Shown here piece by piece: positions 1 to 7,221 of a DNA stretch of 64,000 bases; the stretch's first letter is position 1; each line of letters opens with the position of its first letter. A model generated the notes under the pieces. That model did not search any database. It was not told the DNA's origin and saw only the letters and a program-made list of their open reading frames with translations. Position numbers and translations under genes: made by a program. The stretch comes from Luteolibacter flavescens (lineage in GTDB: Bacteria; Verrucomicrobiota; Verrucomicrobiia; Verrucomicrobiales; Akkermansiaceae): NCBI RefSeq assembly GCF_025950085.1, contig NZ_JAPDDS010000009.1, positions 124,001-188,000 of the forward strand, read 5' to 3'.

Positions 1-636
1 CATCACCGCCTTGTTGTCCGCCACCGGCTTGCGCAGCCAGAACTCGCGGAAGCGGGGGAATTCCTCCTGCGCGCCATCGACGCCGGTGTCCACGGCGATG
101 CCGCGGGCGGAGATGCCGTAGCGCTGGTTCTTCCCCAGCGCGCGCCAATAGCTCGCGCCTTGGAAGACGGCCAGCTCGTCGTAGTAGTCCGGGCGGTTCA
201 GCGGGTGGTGCAGTCGGAAGCCCGCGTAGCCCGCATCCGGCGGCAGGTCACCGCGCTGCGGCACCAGCGGCCCGTAGTTGAAGAAGGCATCCGTCAGCCG
301 GATGCGCTGGACGTGCGTGTCCGTGAATTCGTTGATCCCCACCGGCTCGCGGAAAAGGTAGCCGGGGTGGAAGAGCATCGCGCGGAAGGGGAGGTTCTCC
401 GCCGCCCACAGGGAGCGCTCCGGGATGAAGCGGATGTCGCGATACTGGTCGTAGGAAAGATTCTTCATCCAGTCCGGCAGCGCCTCCTTGTCAGGAGCGG
501 CGTAGGGCTGGGCCGCCAGGTCGCGGGCGCGCTCGTCGATCTTTTCGAAGGTCACATCCTCGCGCTCCCAATCCTGCGCGGGTGCGAGCGGCGCGAGAGC
601 CAATGCGGCCGTTAGGTGGATGATGCGTTGAAGCAC
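1..636 (-). CDS. Periplasmic glucan biosynthesis protein, OpgG/OpgD (MdoG) family, C-terminus beyond left edge
   Basis: The minus strand is open from the left edge to a GTG at 636 and gives 212 visible residues. A short signal peptide (MLQRIIHLTAALALAPLAPAQ, ending near residue 20) is followed by the typical family start: a segment FEKIDERARDLAAQPY, then IPERSLWAAENLPFRAMLFH and FREPVGINEFTDTHVQRI. MdoG-family proteins are periplasmic and shape the backbone of osmoregulated glucans. The family is about 500 residues long, so more than half lies outside the window. No ATG is close upstream in frame, and GTG is preferred because the signal peptide begins there. OpgG and OpgD cannot be told apart from this part. 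The glucosyltransferase partner OpgH is not in the window. Confidence 0.88.
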   Translation of the reverse strand, partial: MLQRIIHLTAALALAPLAPAQDWEREDVTFEKIDERARDLAAQPYAAPDKEALPDWMKNLSYDQYRDIRFIPERSLWAAENLPFRAMLFHPGYLFREPVGINEFTDTHVQRIRLTDAFFNYGPLVPQRGDLPPDAGYAGFRLHHPLNRPDYYDELAVFQGASYWRALGKNQRYGISARGIAVDTGVDGAQEEFPRFREFWLRKPVADNKAVM

Positions 637-750
637 AAGCCAGCGGATAGCCTGCTTGGGGGTTCTGTCAATCCGCGGTTGTGAGATAGGCTGTAAGACT
701 TCCGGAAAAGTTGCGTATGGGCGAATTGGTTTCCCAGCGGGCGCGGGTTT

Positions 751-1134
751 TCAGCGGCTTCCGTCATCAGGAGGGGCCTCTGCCTGGAGCTTTCCCAGTC
801 GGTGCCAGCGCCATGCCAGCCACCTGAACCATGGCAGGGCGAAGGAAAGCATCACGGCCCAATGTGCCACCGCGAAGGTCGGGAACTTCGCCCGGATGCC
901 CGGCAGCCAGACGGTGCCCAGAGGTGCGCGCGAGACCGCAAATTCGAAGGAATCGGGTGCCAGGAAATCATTCCTGCTGATGCCAGCCATCCCCGCGCCA
1001 TTCCACGCGAAGCCCTTCCCGACCCAGATGAGGGTGGAGTAGTAGCGATGGGAATCCCACCAGGCCCAGCCGACGAAGACGATGACGAACAGGCCGAGCC
1101 AAAAGGAGATCCAGCGGTGAAGGGGCGGGCGCAC
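751..1134 (-). CDS. Small two-helix membrane protein, unknown
   Basis: The 127-residue protein begins at an ATG. It has two clear hydrophobic helices, one near residues 8-26 (FWLGLFVIVFVGWAWW core) and one near 85-108 (FAVAHWAVMLSFALPWF), separated by an extramembrane stretch of about 60 residues that is rich in aromatic residues. The tail after the second helix is basic and polar. I do not recognise a named family. The tryptophan-rich helices and the coding-like codon use on this strand make it a likely real gene. It follows opgG-like DNA on the same strand with a gap of about 110 bases, so co-transcription is possible but not shown. Confidence 0.6.
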   Translation of the reverse strand: MRPPLHRWISFWLGLFVIVFVGWAWWDSHRYYSTLIWVGKGFAWNGAGMAGISRNDFLAPDSFEFAVSRAPLGTVWLPGIRAKFPTFAVAHWAVMLSFALPWFRWLAWRWHRLGKLQAEAPPDDGSR

Positions 1135-1413
1135 GGGAAAGGCGGGGATTTGCCCCTGCTACTTGCCTCGTTTCCCACGGGGCTCAAGGTCCCTGTGACG
1201 GAACGGCGATCCGCCGGGGCTTGGCCCGTTTCATGCACTGCGGCGGCCCCATCGGAGTCACGGGCGCGGGCCTGCAAGGGATTGCGCGTGTGGCATTCCA
1301 CCGACGAAGGCGGTTCCCTGTCCTCACCATGCTCCCGGGAAGGACGGGGGCCGCCAGCACGCGGGCTCGTGTGGTTCGGTTCGAGCGGGTAGCCTCATGG
1401 CAGCGATGCCCTG
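1135..1413. other. Intergenic stretch, GC-rich, no gene seen
   Basis: There is no convincing reading frame here on either strand. The bases around 1198-1217 (ggaacggcg followed by atccgccggggc) form a GC-rich imperfect dyad. The word ggaacggcg recurs in reverse complement near 34330-34340, in another intergenic gap, so this may be a decayed dispersed repeat. Confidence 0.4.
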
Positions 1414-1670
1414 AAAAAACATCGACCCGCACAACAGACTTACCGCGCGCGCAGCATCGCCTATCATGCGGGTCGAGTTAAGACCCCGAAGGGTCGACAG
1501 TTCTCTCCCCAGAGAACGCCTATGTAATGGCAATCCTCGTGCCAAAATTTGGCGACGTGCTACATCTCCCTGATTTCCAATGATATGATTAATATCGCGA
1601 ATTTCGTGGGAGAATCGGATAGGTGGCATATCCGGAAGGTCTTGCAAACTTGCCTGCAAATCTTGCAAGG
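1414..1670 (-). ncRNA. Candidate structured non-coding RNA with its own terminator
   Basis: The stretch is poorer in GC than its neighbours and packed with complementary arms. On plus-strand coordinates these are: 1641-1647 with 1663-1669 (CTTGCAA/TTGCAAG); 1616-1621 with 1629-1634 (CGGATA/TATCCG); 1565-1570 with 1608-1613 (TCTCCC/GGGAGA), enclosing 1582-1586 with 1592-1596 (GATAT/ATATC); 1522-1526 with 1561-1565 (ATGTA/TACAT), enclosing GGCA/TGCC and GCCAAA/TTTGGC arms; 1500-1506 with 1511-1517 (GTTCTCT/AGAGAAC); and 1482-1486 with 1491-1495 (GACCC/GGGTC). The last stem, 1467-1475 with 1423-1431 (nine pairs), is followed on the minus strand by six T at 1419-1414, which is the form of an intrinsic terminator. 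This sets the strand. I recognise no known RNA class. The 5' end is a guess. Confidence 0.5.
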
Positions 1671-1787
1671 CTGTCAGTCCTCTTTCATGGGGCGATTTCC
1701 TAGTGTGCCGTCAGTCTAGTTCGTTTCAATAGAGGCATTGAGGTTCCTGTCGTCCTTATGGCTTTTGGACGACCGACCTTGAGAGCC

Positions 1788-1832
1788 AAAAAAGAAAGGC
1801 GACCCGGGGCCGCGGTGCCGCCGGATCGCCTT
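1788..1832 (-). terminator. Intrinsic terminator of the first PEP-CTERM gene
   Basis: Read on the minus strand, GGCGATCCGG pairs with CCGGGTCGCC (one G-T pair) around a GC-rich loop, and is followed by TTTCTTTTTT. It lies about 28 bases beyond the stop codon of the gene at 1860. Confidence 0.8.
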
Positions 1833-1859
1833 AGGAAGGAAGCTGACTTTTCCGGTCGA

Positions 1860-2621
1860 TCAGCCGCGGCGGCGGCGGGCCATGGCTGCCAATCCGCCCA
1901 GTCCGACCAAGAGGGCGGCGCCGGGCTCGGGCACGGCGGCACCGAAGACGTCCACTTCGAGCATGCCGGCGTGGCCATTGTCGCTATCCGTAAATTGCAA
2001 CTGAACGAATCGGACTCCGGTGGCAATAGCGGCCCCGCCGTCATCGACAATGCTGTGACGGTTGGTGACGGGCGTGGTGTAAGTCCCGGTGTCATCCGGT
2101 CCCTTTGCATAACCGGCGATCAAACTAAAGGTGATGCCATCGACTGACACGAGCAGGTTGAACGAGCTGTCGTCGCGGCCCGAGTCGTTCCAGCCGGTGA
2201 ACACGTTGACCTCGGTAAGATTGAACAGCGATCCGAGGTCGTAGGTCACGAAGGTGTCGATGTTGGATGTGCCGACCGTCCCATTCACCACTCCATAGGC
2301 GGCGTGTGCGGTGGCGTCGGGCACTCCGCCGTAAACCGTGGTGATCGAGCCGTTGGTCCAGACTGCCGAGCCGGCGGAACCTTCGGTGGTCGGTGAACCA
2401 GTTCCACCGGTATAAGTCACCGTGGGGGTCATTCCTTGTATCAAATCCGAGCTGGAGGCGGAGAATTGGTTGGGGGTGCCGGAAGTCGAAGGGTCGTGGG
2501 CCGCGCCCGGGGTGCCGCCCGCCGGGGCGCGATTGACCGAGTTGTTGATGACGACCGCGCCGGGGGCGATACTTGCCAAGGCGAGGAAGCCGAGGAGTGG
2601 CAGGATGTGGTGTTGAGACAT
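1860..2621 (-). CDS. PEP-CTERM sorting-domain surface protein with discoidin-like body
   Basis: The protein has 253 residues when started at the ATG at 2621, where a signal peptide begins (MSQHHILPLLGFLALASIAPGA). An upstream in-frame start would add 23 polar residues before it and is less likely. The middle holds a jelly-roll segment that looks like a discoidin/F5-8C fold, with a YDLGSLFNLTEVNVFTGWN core and VRFVQLQFTDS near the end. The last 24 residues are a textbook PEP-CTERM tail: VPEPG, a hydrophobic helix, then ARRRRG. Such tails are recognised by an exosortase, which cleaves and anchors the protein at the surface. No exosortase gene is in the window. A promoter-like pair lies about 90-115 bases upstream and an intrinsic terminator follows. 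Confidence 0.9.
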   Translation of the reverse strand: MSQHHILPLLGFLALASIAPGAVVINNSVNRAPAGGTPGAAHDPSTSGTPNQFSASSSDLIQGMTPTVTYTGGTGSPTTEGSAGSAVWTNGSITTVYGGVPDATAHAAYGVVNGTVGTSNIDTFVTYDLGSLFNLTEVNVFTGWNDSGRDDSSFNLLVSVDGITFSLIAGYAKGPDDTGTYTTPVTNRHSIVDDGGAAIATGVRFVQLQFTDSDNGHAGMLEVDVFGAAVPEPGAALLVGLGGLAAMARRRRG

Positions 2622-2706
2622 GGATATTTTTTTTCGTGGACGGGGAGAAGAAGAGGTGATTGCAAAATGCAATTCCTCAGGTTCCACCAAACTTATTCAA
2701 GTCGAG

Positions 2707-2735
2707 AAACTAGCCACCCTCCTGAGAGGGGTCAA
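2707..2735 (-). promoter_or_regulatory. Candidate promoter with dyad in the spacer, PEP-CTERM gene
   Basis: Read on the minus strand, TTGACC (2735-2730) and TAGTTT (2712-2707) are 17 bases apart. The first fits a sigma-70 -35 box well and the second fits a -10 box weakly. The spacer contains the perfect dyad CCCTC-ctga-GAGGG at 2717-2730, which could be an operator. This is inferred from the pattern only. Confidence 0.35.
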
Positions 2736-2833
2736 CGACACCCGCCCTAGGATTTCTCCTAGTATCCCCTTCGGTTGGTTCTTTCCGGAACAGGTGATGC
2801 TGTTATTTTTGTCCTCGTTTACCCCTTGGGTGA

Positions 2834-3181
2834 TCGACGTTGCGACTGGTGTTGAGAAGGAAGGAGCGGGACGAACTCACCCGCATGGCTGAGGCAAGGA
2901 AGACGCCCCAGGCCAAAGCCCGGAGGGCAGAGGCTGTTCTGCTCAGGTCCCCGGCCCCTGCAGTGGTTCTTCGAATTCCTGTGCCACCCACCATGGCGGC
3001 TTCCCTTCATTCCCGCGCATTCCAGTCGGCTGAAGCAGGTGGAACGCTTCTCCGCCAAGCGTGGCTGACCTTCGCGAGGTATGTAGCCTCCTACGACCAA
3101 GTCTCCGAATCCTTCCGCTGGACAGCCACAGCGGACAGGACCTTCGGGAAGATCGATAGCTATTGTGGCAAACTAGCCTAA
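2834..3181 (+). pseudogene. Possible IS630-type transposase N-terminal remnant
   Basis: The frame is open from 2834 (after a stop at 2831-2833) to 3181, with only a TTG near the start. The first 35 or so residues (RKERDELTRMAEARKTPQ, then an RRAEAVLLRS segment) resemble the N-terminal helix-turn-helix of IS630-family transposases, which typically read as 'eReeLerl.rsrktpq...RaRivLla'. After that the translation loses the similarity, and no DDE domain or terminal inverted repeats were seen. I read it as a short decayed fragment. It could also be a chance resemblance, because the stretch is short. Confidence 0.3.
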
Positions 3182-3188
3182 CGGGACA

Positions 3189-5297
3189 CTAGTTGCCATG
3201 GGCGAAGTCCCCATTGGTCAGGACATTCTGGCCGCCCGAGTTGCCGGTGGCGGTATTGGAAGAGAAGGCCTGCGGATCCAGGCCCCGCTCCAGCGATAGG
3301 CCGGGCCCCTCGTTCTTTTCCAAGACGTTGTTCTCGAAGATCAGTCGCGCGGCGGTGACGCGGACGGCCATGCCGCCGATCAGGTTCTCGCGGCAGCGGT
3401 TTCCGTGGATGCGGCCGGAGCCGGCATTTGCCACCACGATCCCGTACTCGCGGTTCGCGCGCAGGTCGCAGTTGCCGATGACGATATTGTCCGCGGTGGT
3501 GCCGACCACGATGCCGTTGCCGCTGTTGTCGCGGGCGATGCTCTGGTGGATGGCCGCGGAGCCGCCGTCCCAGAGGTCGAAGCCGTGGCCGATGTTCCCA
3601 ACGGCCTCGCACTCGGAGAATTCGATGCGGCTGCCAGCCCCGCGCACGGCCACGCCGTCCCAGCCGTTGTTCTCAAAGAGGCAGCGGGTGGCGCTCACCT
3701 GCCCGGCCTCGACCACGGCCAGCCCGTGCCCCGCGGAATCCGCCGCGCGGCAGTCGGTCAGCGTGACCTCCGCGCCTCGCACCAGCAGTGCCGAGAAGCG
3801 ATCCTCCCCGGCCTCGAAGCCGCGGTGGCGGAAGGTGATGCCGCTGACCCGGGTGCCTGACGATTGCCGGCTGAAGGTGGCGGCGGTGCTCTCGCTGGCT
3901 TCCACTTCCACGAAGGTTTTGTCGCGGCCCGCACCCTCGAGGGTGATGACCTTGTCCACGATCAGCGGCCCGGTGTAGGTCCCCTCTGCCACCACGATAC
4001 GGTCGCGGTCACGGGCGGAGGCGATGGCGTCGGCGAGTTGCGGGTAGTCGCCCGGCACCTGGATGGTGCGGGTGTAGGAGGCGATCTTTTCGTAGAGCGC
4101 GGCGATCTCCTCGTCATCGGGAGAGAGCCCGGTCGCCTCGCGCAGCCACTCGTAGGCCGTTTTGTCAAAGGTGCCGGTGTCCCGCTGGCGGGCGGCGTCG
4201 TAGAGCTCGCGGGCGCGCTGGCGCTCTCTGGTTTCCTTGTCCCGGCCCGCGCGGATCTCGGCGAGCAGCGCATTTCCCTCGGGATCGCCGGGGAAGGAGG
4301 ATGCGAGCTGGTTGGCCTTGTGCTCCGCCTCGTCCCAGCGGCGCTTCTGGATGGCGTCGGAAGTGGCCGTCACCAGCGCCTCGCGGGCCTGGGTGGTGCG
4401 GGCGTCCTCGGCCTTCTGGAGCAGCTCGGCCATTTCCTTCTGGTTCGGATACTTCTCCAGCACCTTGCGAGCGGCCTCGATCGCGACGTCGAGGTGGCCC
4501 AGGTCGAAGGCACTCGTCGCCTCGCCGGACAAGTAGCCCACGAATTGCTCCTGCTCTTCCACCATGCCCGCCTCGATGCTGCGGCGTCCCACCTCGGCGG
4601 CCTTCGTGCCGGGGCGGAGGTGGTCGATCTCATCGTAGGCGGCGGTCGCTTCCGGCCAGCGGCGGGACTCGATCATCTTCGCGCCCATGCGTTCCAAAAA
4701 CGCAAGCCGCTCGGTCGTGCGCACCTTCTGGTCGGCCAGGTGCCACGCATAGAGCGCGCCCCCGATGGTGGTCAGCACGAGCAGGATCACCAAAGTGGAG
4801 AAAATCCGCGAAGCGACGCTGCGCTTTTCCTCGTCCTCTTCCGCATTCGGATCCGGATCCGCGTCGCTTTCTCCAGCCTCCGGCTTCGGTTCCGGGGCCT
4901 TGGCTGCGGGGGAAGGTGGGGCCGGTGCGGGAGGGGTGGTCGCAGCGGCTTCAGCGGGAGCAGCCGACTTCTCGTCGGACTTATCCTCCTTCTCCTGCCC
5001 GGCTTCCGCGACGGGTCCGGCCTTGGGCTCATCCGCGGTGCCACCGCGGGCAGCCGTCATCCATTCGCGGGCTCGGATCACGTCCTCCGGCTCCTTTTCC
5101 GACTCCTCGCGCAGGACTGCCAGCGCCTTGTCGAATTCCACGAGCCCGTCCTGATAGCGCATCGCCAGGACATCATTCGGCGCGCCACGGACCATGTCCG
5201 CGATTCTCTCCCGCGCGGCGGAAAACTCCCCCAGCCGGTTATTCACGTCATCGTCCGCGGACAATCCGAGTATGCGCCGTGCTTCCTCCAAGGTCAT
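3189..5297 (-). CDS. Membrane protein with J-like N-terminus, TPR-like helices and a parallel beta-helix
   Basis: The protein is about 702 residues when started at the ATG at 5297 (MTLEEARRILGLSADDD). An in-frame ATG at 5378 and a start at 5411 would give longer forms. Its order is: an N-terminal helical module of about 65 residues whose MTLEEARRILGLS opening resembles a J-domain or TPR-associated start; a long Ala/Pro/Glu-rich linker; one membrane helix (IFSTLVILLVLTTIGGALYAW); about 220 residues of TPR-like helices (for example WPEATAAYDEIDHLRP); then a right-handed beta-helix of about 270 residues with repeats of the type GIVVG, NIVIGNCDL and GRIHGNRC, as in NosD/pectate-lyase folds. The segment YPQLADAIASARDRDRIVVAEGTY is the usual lead-in to such a fold. 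The beta-helix would lie outside the membrane. No substrate can be named. Confidence 0.75.
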   Translation of the reverse strand: MTLEEARRILGLSADDDVNNRLGEFSAARERIADMVRGAPNDVLAMRYQDGLVEFDKALAVLREESEKEPEDVIRAREWMTAARGGTADEPKAGPVAEAGQEKEDKSDEKSAAPAEAAATTPPAPAPPSPAAKAPEPKPEAGESDADPDPNAEEDEEKRSVASRIFSTLVILLVLTTIGGALYAWHLADQKVRTTERLAFLERMGAKMIESRRWPEATAAYDEIDHLRPGTKAAEVGRRSIEAGMVEEQEQFVGYLSGEATSAFDLGHLDVAIEAARKVLEKYPNQKEMAELLQKAEDARTTQAREALVTATSDAIQKRRWDEAEHKANQLASSFPGDPEGNALLAEIRAGRDKETRERQRARELYDAARQRDTGTFDKTAYEWLREATGLSPDDEEIAALYEKIASYTRTIQVPGDYPQLADAIASARDRDRIVVAEGTYTGPLIVDKVITLEGAGRDKTFVEVEASESTAATFSRQSSGTRVSGITFRHRGFEAGEDRFSALLVRGAEVTLTDCRAADSAGHGLAVVEAGQVSATRCLFENNGWDGVAVRGAGSRIEFSECEAVGNIGHGFDLWDGGSAAIHQSIARDNSGNGIVVGTTADNIVIGNCDLRANREYGIVVANAGSGRIHGNRCRENLIGGMAVRVTAARLIFENNVLEKNEGPGLSLERGLDPQAFSSNTATGNSGGQNVLTNGDFAHGN

Positions 5298-5437
5298 GCC
5301 ACGCGCGCTGTAGCAGTCCCGCGGCACCGGGGGAAGGGCGCTTTCCGGGAAATCGACTAACAACGTCCGGAATCTCATCCGCAAGCTCCTCGCCACCCGC
5401 CTTGACCGCACGGGCAGTAGGGGGCAGGGTGCGCGCG

Positions 5438-5917
5438 ATGTCCTCCAGCAAATCGGTCCTTTTCGTCTGCACGGGAAACACCTGCCGCAGCCCGATGGCC
5501 GAGGGCATGTTCCGCAAGGCGGTGGAGAGCCGCGGGGACTTCACGGTCGCCTCCGCCGGCGTGGCCGCCTATCCCGGCGACAGCCCGAATCCTGAGACGG
5601 TGAAATTCCTCTCCGGCCGCGGCATCACGCTCGATGGCTTCTCCAGCCAGCCAGTCTCCCCGGAACTGCTGGAGAATGCGACCCACGTCTTTGCCATGAC
5701 CTCGGGTCATCTCGAGGCTCTGGAGAATCTCTTCCCGGAGTATTCGGACAAGTTCTACCTCGTTTGTGAATTCGTGGAGATCCCAGGCCGTGGCGTGGCG
5801 GCGGACGTGCCGGATCCCATTGGCATGGGGCGAAAGGCCTACGAGGACACCGGCAAGACCCTCGATCTCGCCATCCCGACGCTGGTCGCCTTCATCGACC
5901 AGACCTGGCAGGCGTGA
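5438..5917 (+). CDS. Low-molecular-weight protein phosphatase, arginine-phosphatase-like
   Basis: The 159-residue protein starts at the ATG at 5438, just before MSSSKSVLFVCTGNTCRSPM. The P-loop C-x5-R-S runs from Cys11 to Arg17, and the general acid lies in DPIG (Asp126). Length and layout match the cytosolic LMW-PTP family. In YwlE-type protein arginine phosphatases the P-loop reads CTGNTCR, with the threonine before the second cysteine favouring phosphoarginine, and this protein has exactly that sequence. Arginine phosphatase is therefore a reasonable call, but the matching kinase McsB is not in the window and tyrosine phosphatase activity cannot be excluded. It is divergent from the beta-helix gene with about 140 bases between starts, and 64 bases before tadA on the same strand. 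Confidence 0.88.
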   Translation: MSSSKSVLFVCTGNTCRSPMAEGMFRKAVESRGDFTVASAGVAAYPGDSPNPETVKFLSGRGITLDGFSSQPVSPELLENATHVFAMTSGHLEALENLFPEYSDKFYLVCEFVEIPGRGVAADVPDPIGMGRKAYEDTGKTLDLAIPTLVAFIDQTWQA

Positions 5918-5981
5918 GACGACGGTCTCGCGGCCGGTCTTGGCGCTTGGATCTTTTCCGGCGCTGCCTATTGCTCGGCCC

Positions 5982-6509
5982 GTGAGCGGGATCATCGACC
6001 TGGGCAGTGACGAGTATTTCATGGGGCAGGCCCTGCGCGAGGCGCGGAAGGCCTACGCCGCCACCGAGGTGCCCATCGGCTGCGTGATCGTCCGCGAGGG
6101 GAAGATCATCTCCCGCGCGTGGAACCAGGTGGAGACCCTGCGCGACGCCACCGCCCACGCGGAGATGCTGGCCCTGACTGCAGCCCAGAATGCCATCGGT
6201 GACTGGCGGCTGGAAAAATGCACGCTTTACGTGACGAAGGAGCCGTGCCCGATGTGCGCCGGGGCGATCGTCCACTGCAGGCCGGAGCGCGTGGTCTTCG
6301 GCTGCGGCGATCCGAAGGCAGGGGCTGCCGGGGGATGGATCAATCTGCTGAACTCCTGCCCGCCGCTCAACCACCGCTGCGAGGTGGTCTCCGGCGTCAT
6401 GGGCGAGGAATGCCTCGGGCTCGTACAGGGATTCTTCCGCGAGGCCCGCGAACGGAAGAAAGCGGGCGAGGAAAAGCCGCGTCCGCCGGGATTCCCAACG
6501 GACATGTGA
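5982..6509 (+). CDS. tadA: tRNA-specific adenosine deaminase TadA
   Basis: The protein has 175 residues from a GTG start at 5982, or 162 from the ATG at 6021. The GTG is preferred because it keeps the DEYFMGQALREAR helix that begins TadA proteins. Zinc ligands and catalytic glutamate are present: HAE at residues 59-61 and PCPMC at 88-92 (Cys89, Cys92). TadA converts A34 to inosine in tRNA-Arg(ACG). The C-terminal FFREARERKKAGEE tail is also typical. A guanine-type deaminase is less likely given the EVPIGCVIV and NAIGDWRLEKCTLYVT segments. The gene follows the phosphatase on the same strand and may share its transcript. Confidence 0.92.
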   Translation: MSGIIDLGSDEYFMGQALREARKAYAATEVPIGCVIVREGKIISRAWNQVETLRDATAHAEMLALTAAQNAIGDWRLEKCTLYVTKEPCPMCAGAIVHCRPERVVFGCGDPKAGAAGGWINLLNSCPPLNHRCEVVSGVMGEECLGLVQGFFREARERKKAGEEKPRPPGFPTDM

Positions 6510-6588
6510 AGGCACTTTGCATGATTATCAGGATGGCTTAACACGCCGGTTGACAATCTGGCGCTAAAGTCACGTAAATGCGCCCCGC

Positions 6589-7125
6589 ATGATTAAATCT
6601 GCTCTCCTCCTCAGTGTCATTGCCCTAGCCGTCCCGGCCTTCGGTGGCTCCCCGACCCCGGAACCCGTTCCAGCCCGCAAGACCTTCAAGCAAGTTGTCT
6701 ACACCAAGCTCTTCGTCGAAGCCGACGTGGATGGTGATGGTGTCCTCGATTACGAAGAATTCTCCAAGTCCATCGGCGGAAACCCGCGCCCGATCGTGAC
6801 CCAGATCCGCTTCGACATCATGGCAACCGACCTCGACGTGATCGCTGATCGCGGTGCCATCATCGTGGTCCCGGAGCGCGGCATCCTTCTCGAAGAATTC
6901 ATCGAGTACGGCGGTGGTCGCAAGATCAAGCCGACCAAGGGCCAGATCTTCGACGCAGCCGACACGAGTGAAGACGGCTTCCTCGACATCGAGGAATTCG
7001 AAGCGACCCGCCTCTTCCCGCCGTCGACTCCTTCCACCATCTTCCGCGCCTTCGACAAGATGGACAAGAATGACGACGCCCTGATCTCTCCCGCCGAGTA
7101 CGGCGTGAAGCCGATCAAGGCCTGA
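6589..7125 (+). CDS. Secreted EF-hand calcium-binding protein
   Basis: The 178-residue protein begins with a signal peptide (MIKSALLLSVIALAVPAFGG). It has three EF-hand-like loops: near residues 46-57 (DVDGDGVLDYEE), 124-135 (DTSEDGFLDIEE) and 158-169 (DKNDDALISPAE). The first two carry acidic residues at positions 1, 3, 5 and 12 of the loop. The middle part (residues 65-110) is probably a degenerate pair member. The role is unknown; such proteins are common in Planctomycetes and Verrucomicrobia envelopes. A TTGACA at 6550-6555 lies upstream, with a poor -10 box 17 bases on, and a strong terminator follows the gene, so it is likely transcribed alone. Confidence 0.88.
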   Translation: MIKSALLLSVIALAVPAFGGSPTPEPVPARKTFKQVVYTKLFVEADVDGDGVLDYEEFSKSIGGNPRPIVTQIRFDIMATDLDVIADRGAIIVVPERGILLEEFIEYGGGRKIKPTKGQIFDAADTSEDGFLDIEEFEATRLFPPSTPSTIFRAFDKMDKNDDALISPAEYGVKPIKA

Positions 7126-7151
7126 TCGATCTTTCCCGGTTGATTCGTTCG

Positions 7152-7185
7152 GTGCCCGGTCGTCCTGACGGCCGGGCACTTTTTG
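7152..7185 (+). terminator. Intrinsic terminator after the EF-hand gene
   Basis: GTGCCCGG pairs with CCGGGCAC around a short loop and is followed by TTTTTG. It begins 27 bases after the EF-hand stop codon. The T-run also covers the TTG at 7183, which argues against that TTG as the holA start. Confidence 0.9.
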
Positions 7186-7221
7186 TTTCCCGCCCCTCCG
7201 TCCTCCGCGTACACCAGCGGC

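Noticed and set aside
1324-1668. Minus-strand open frame of 114 codons over the RNA candidate
   Set aside because: It has no recognisable motif, no ribosome site, and runs through the nested hairpins and into GC-rich DNA. The pairing arms explain the region better.
7183-7221. TTG at 7183 as the start of holA
   Set aside because: It sits in the T-run of the EF-hand terminator. The GTG at 7222 leaves the family N-terminus intact.
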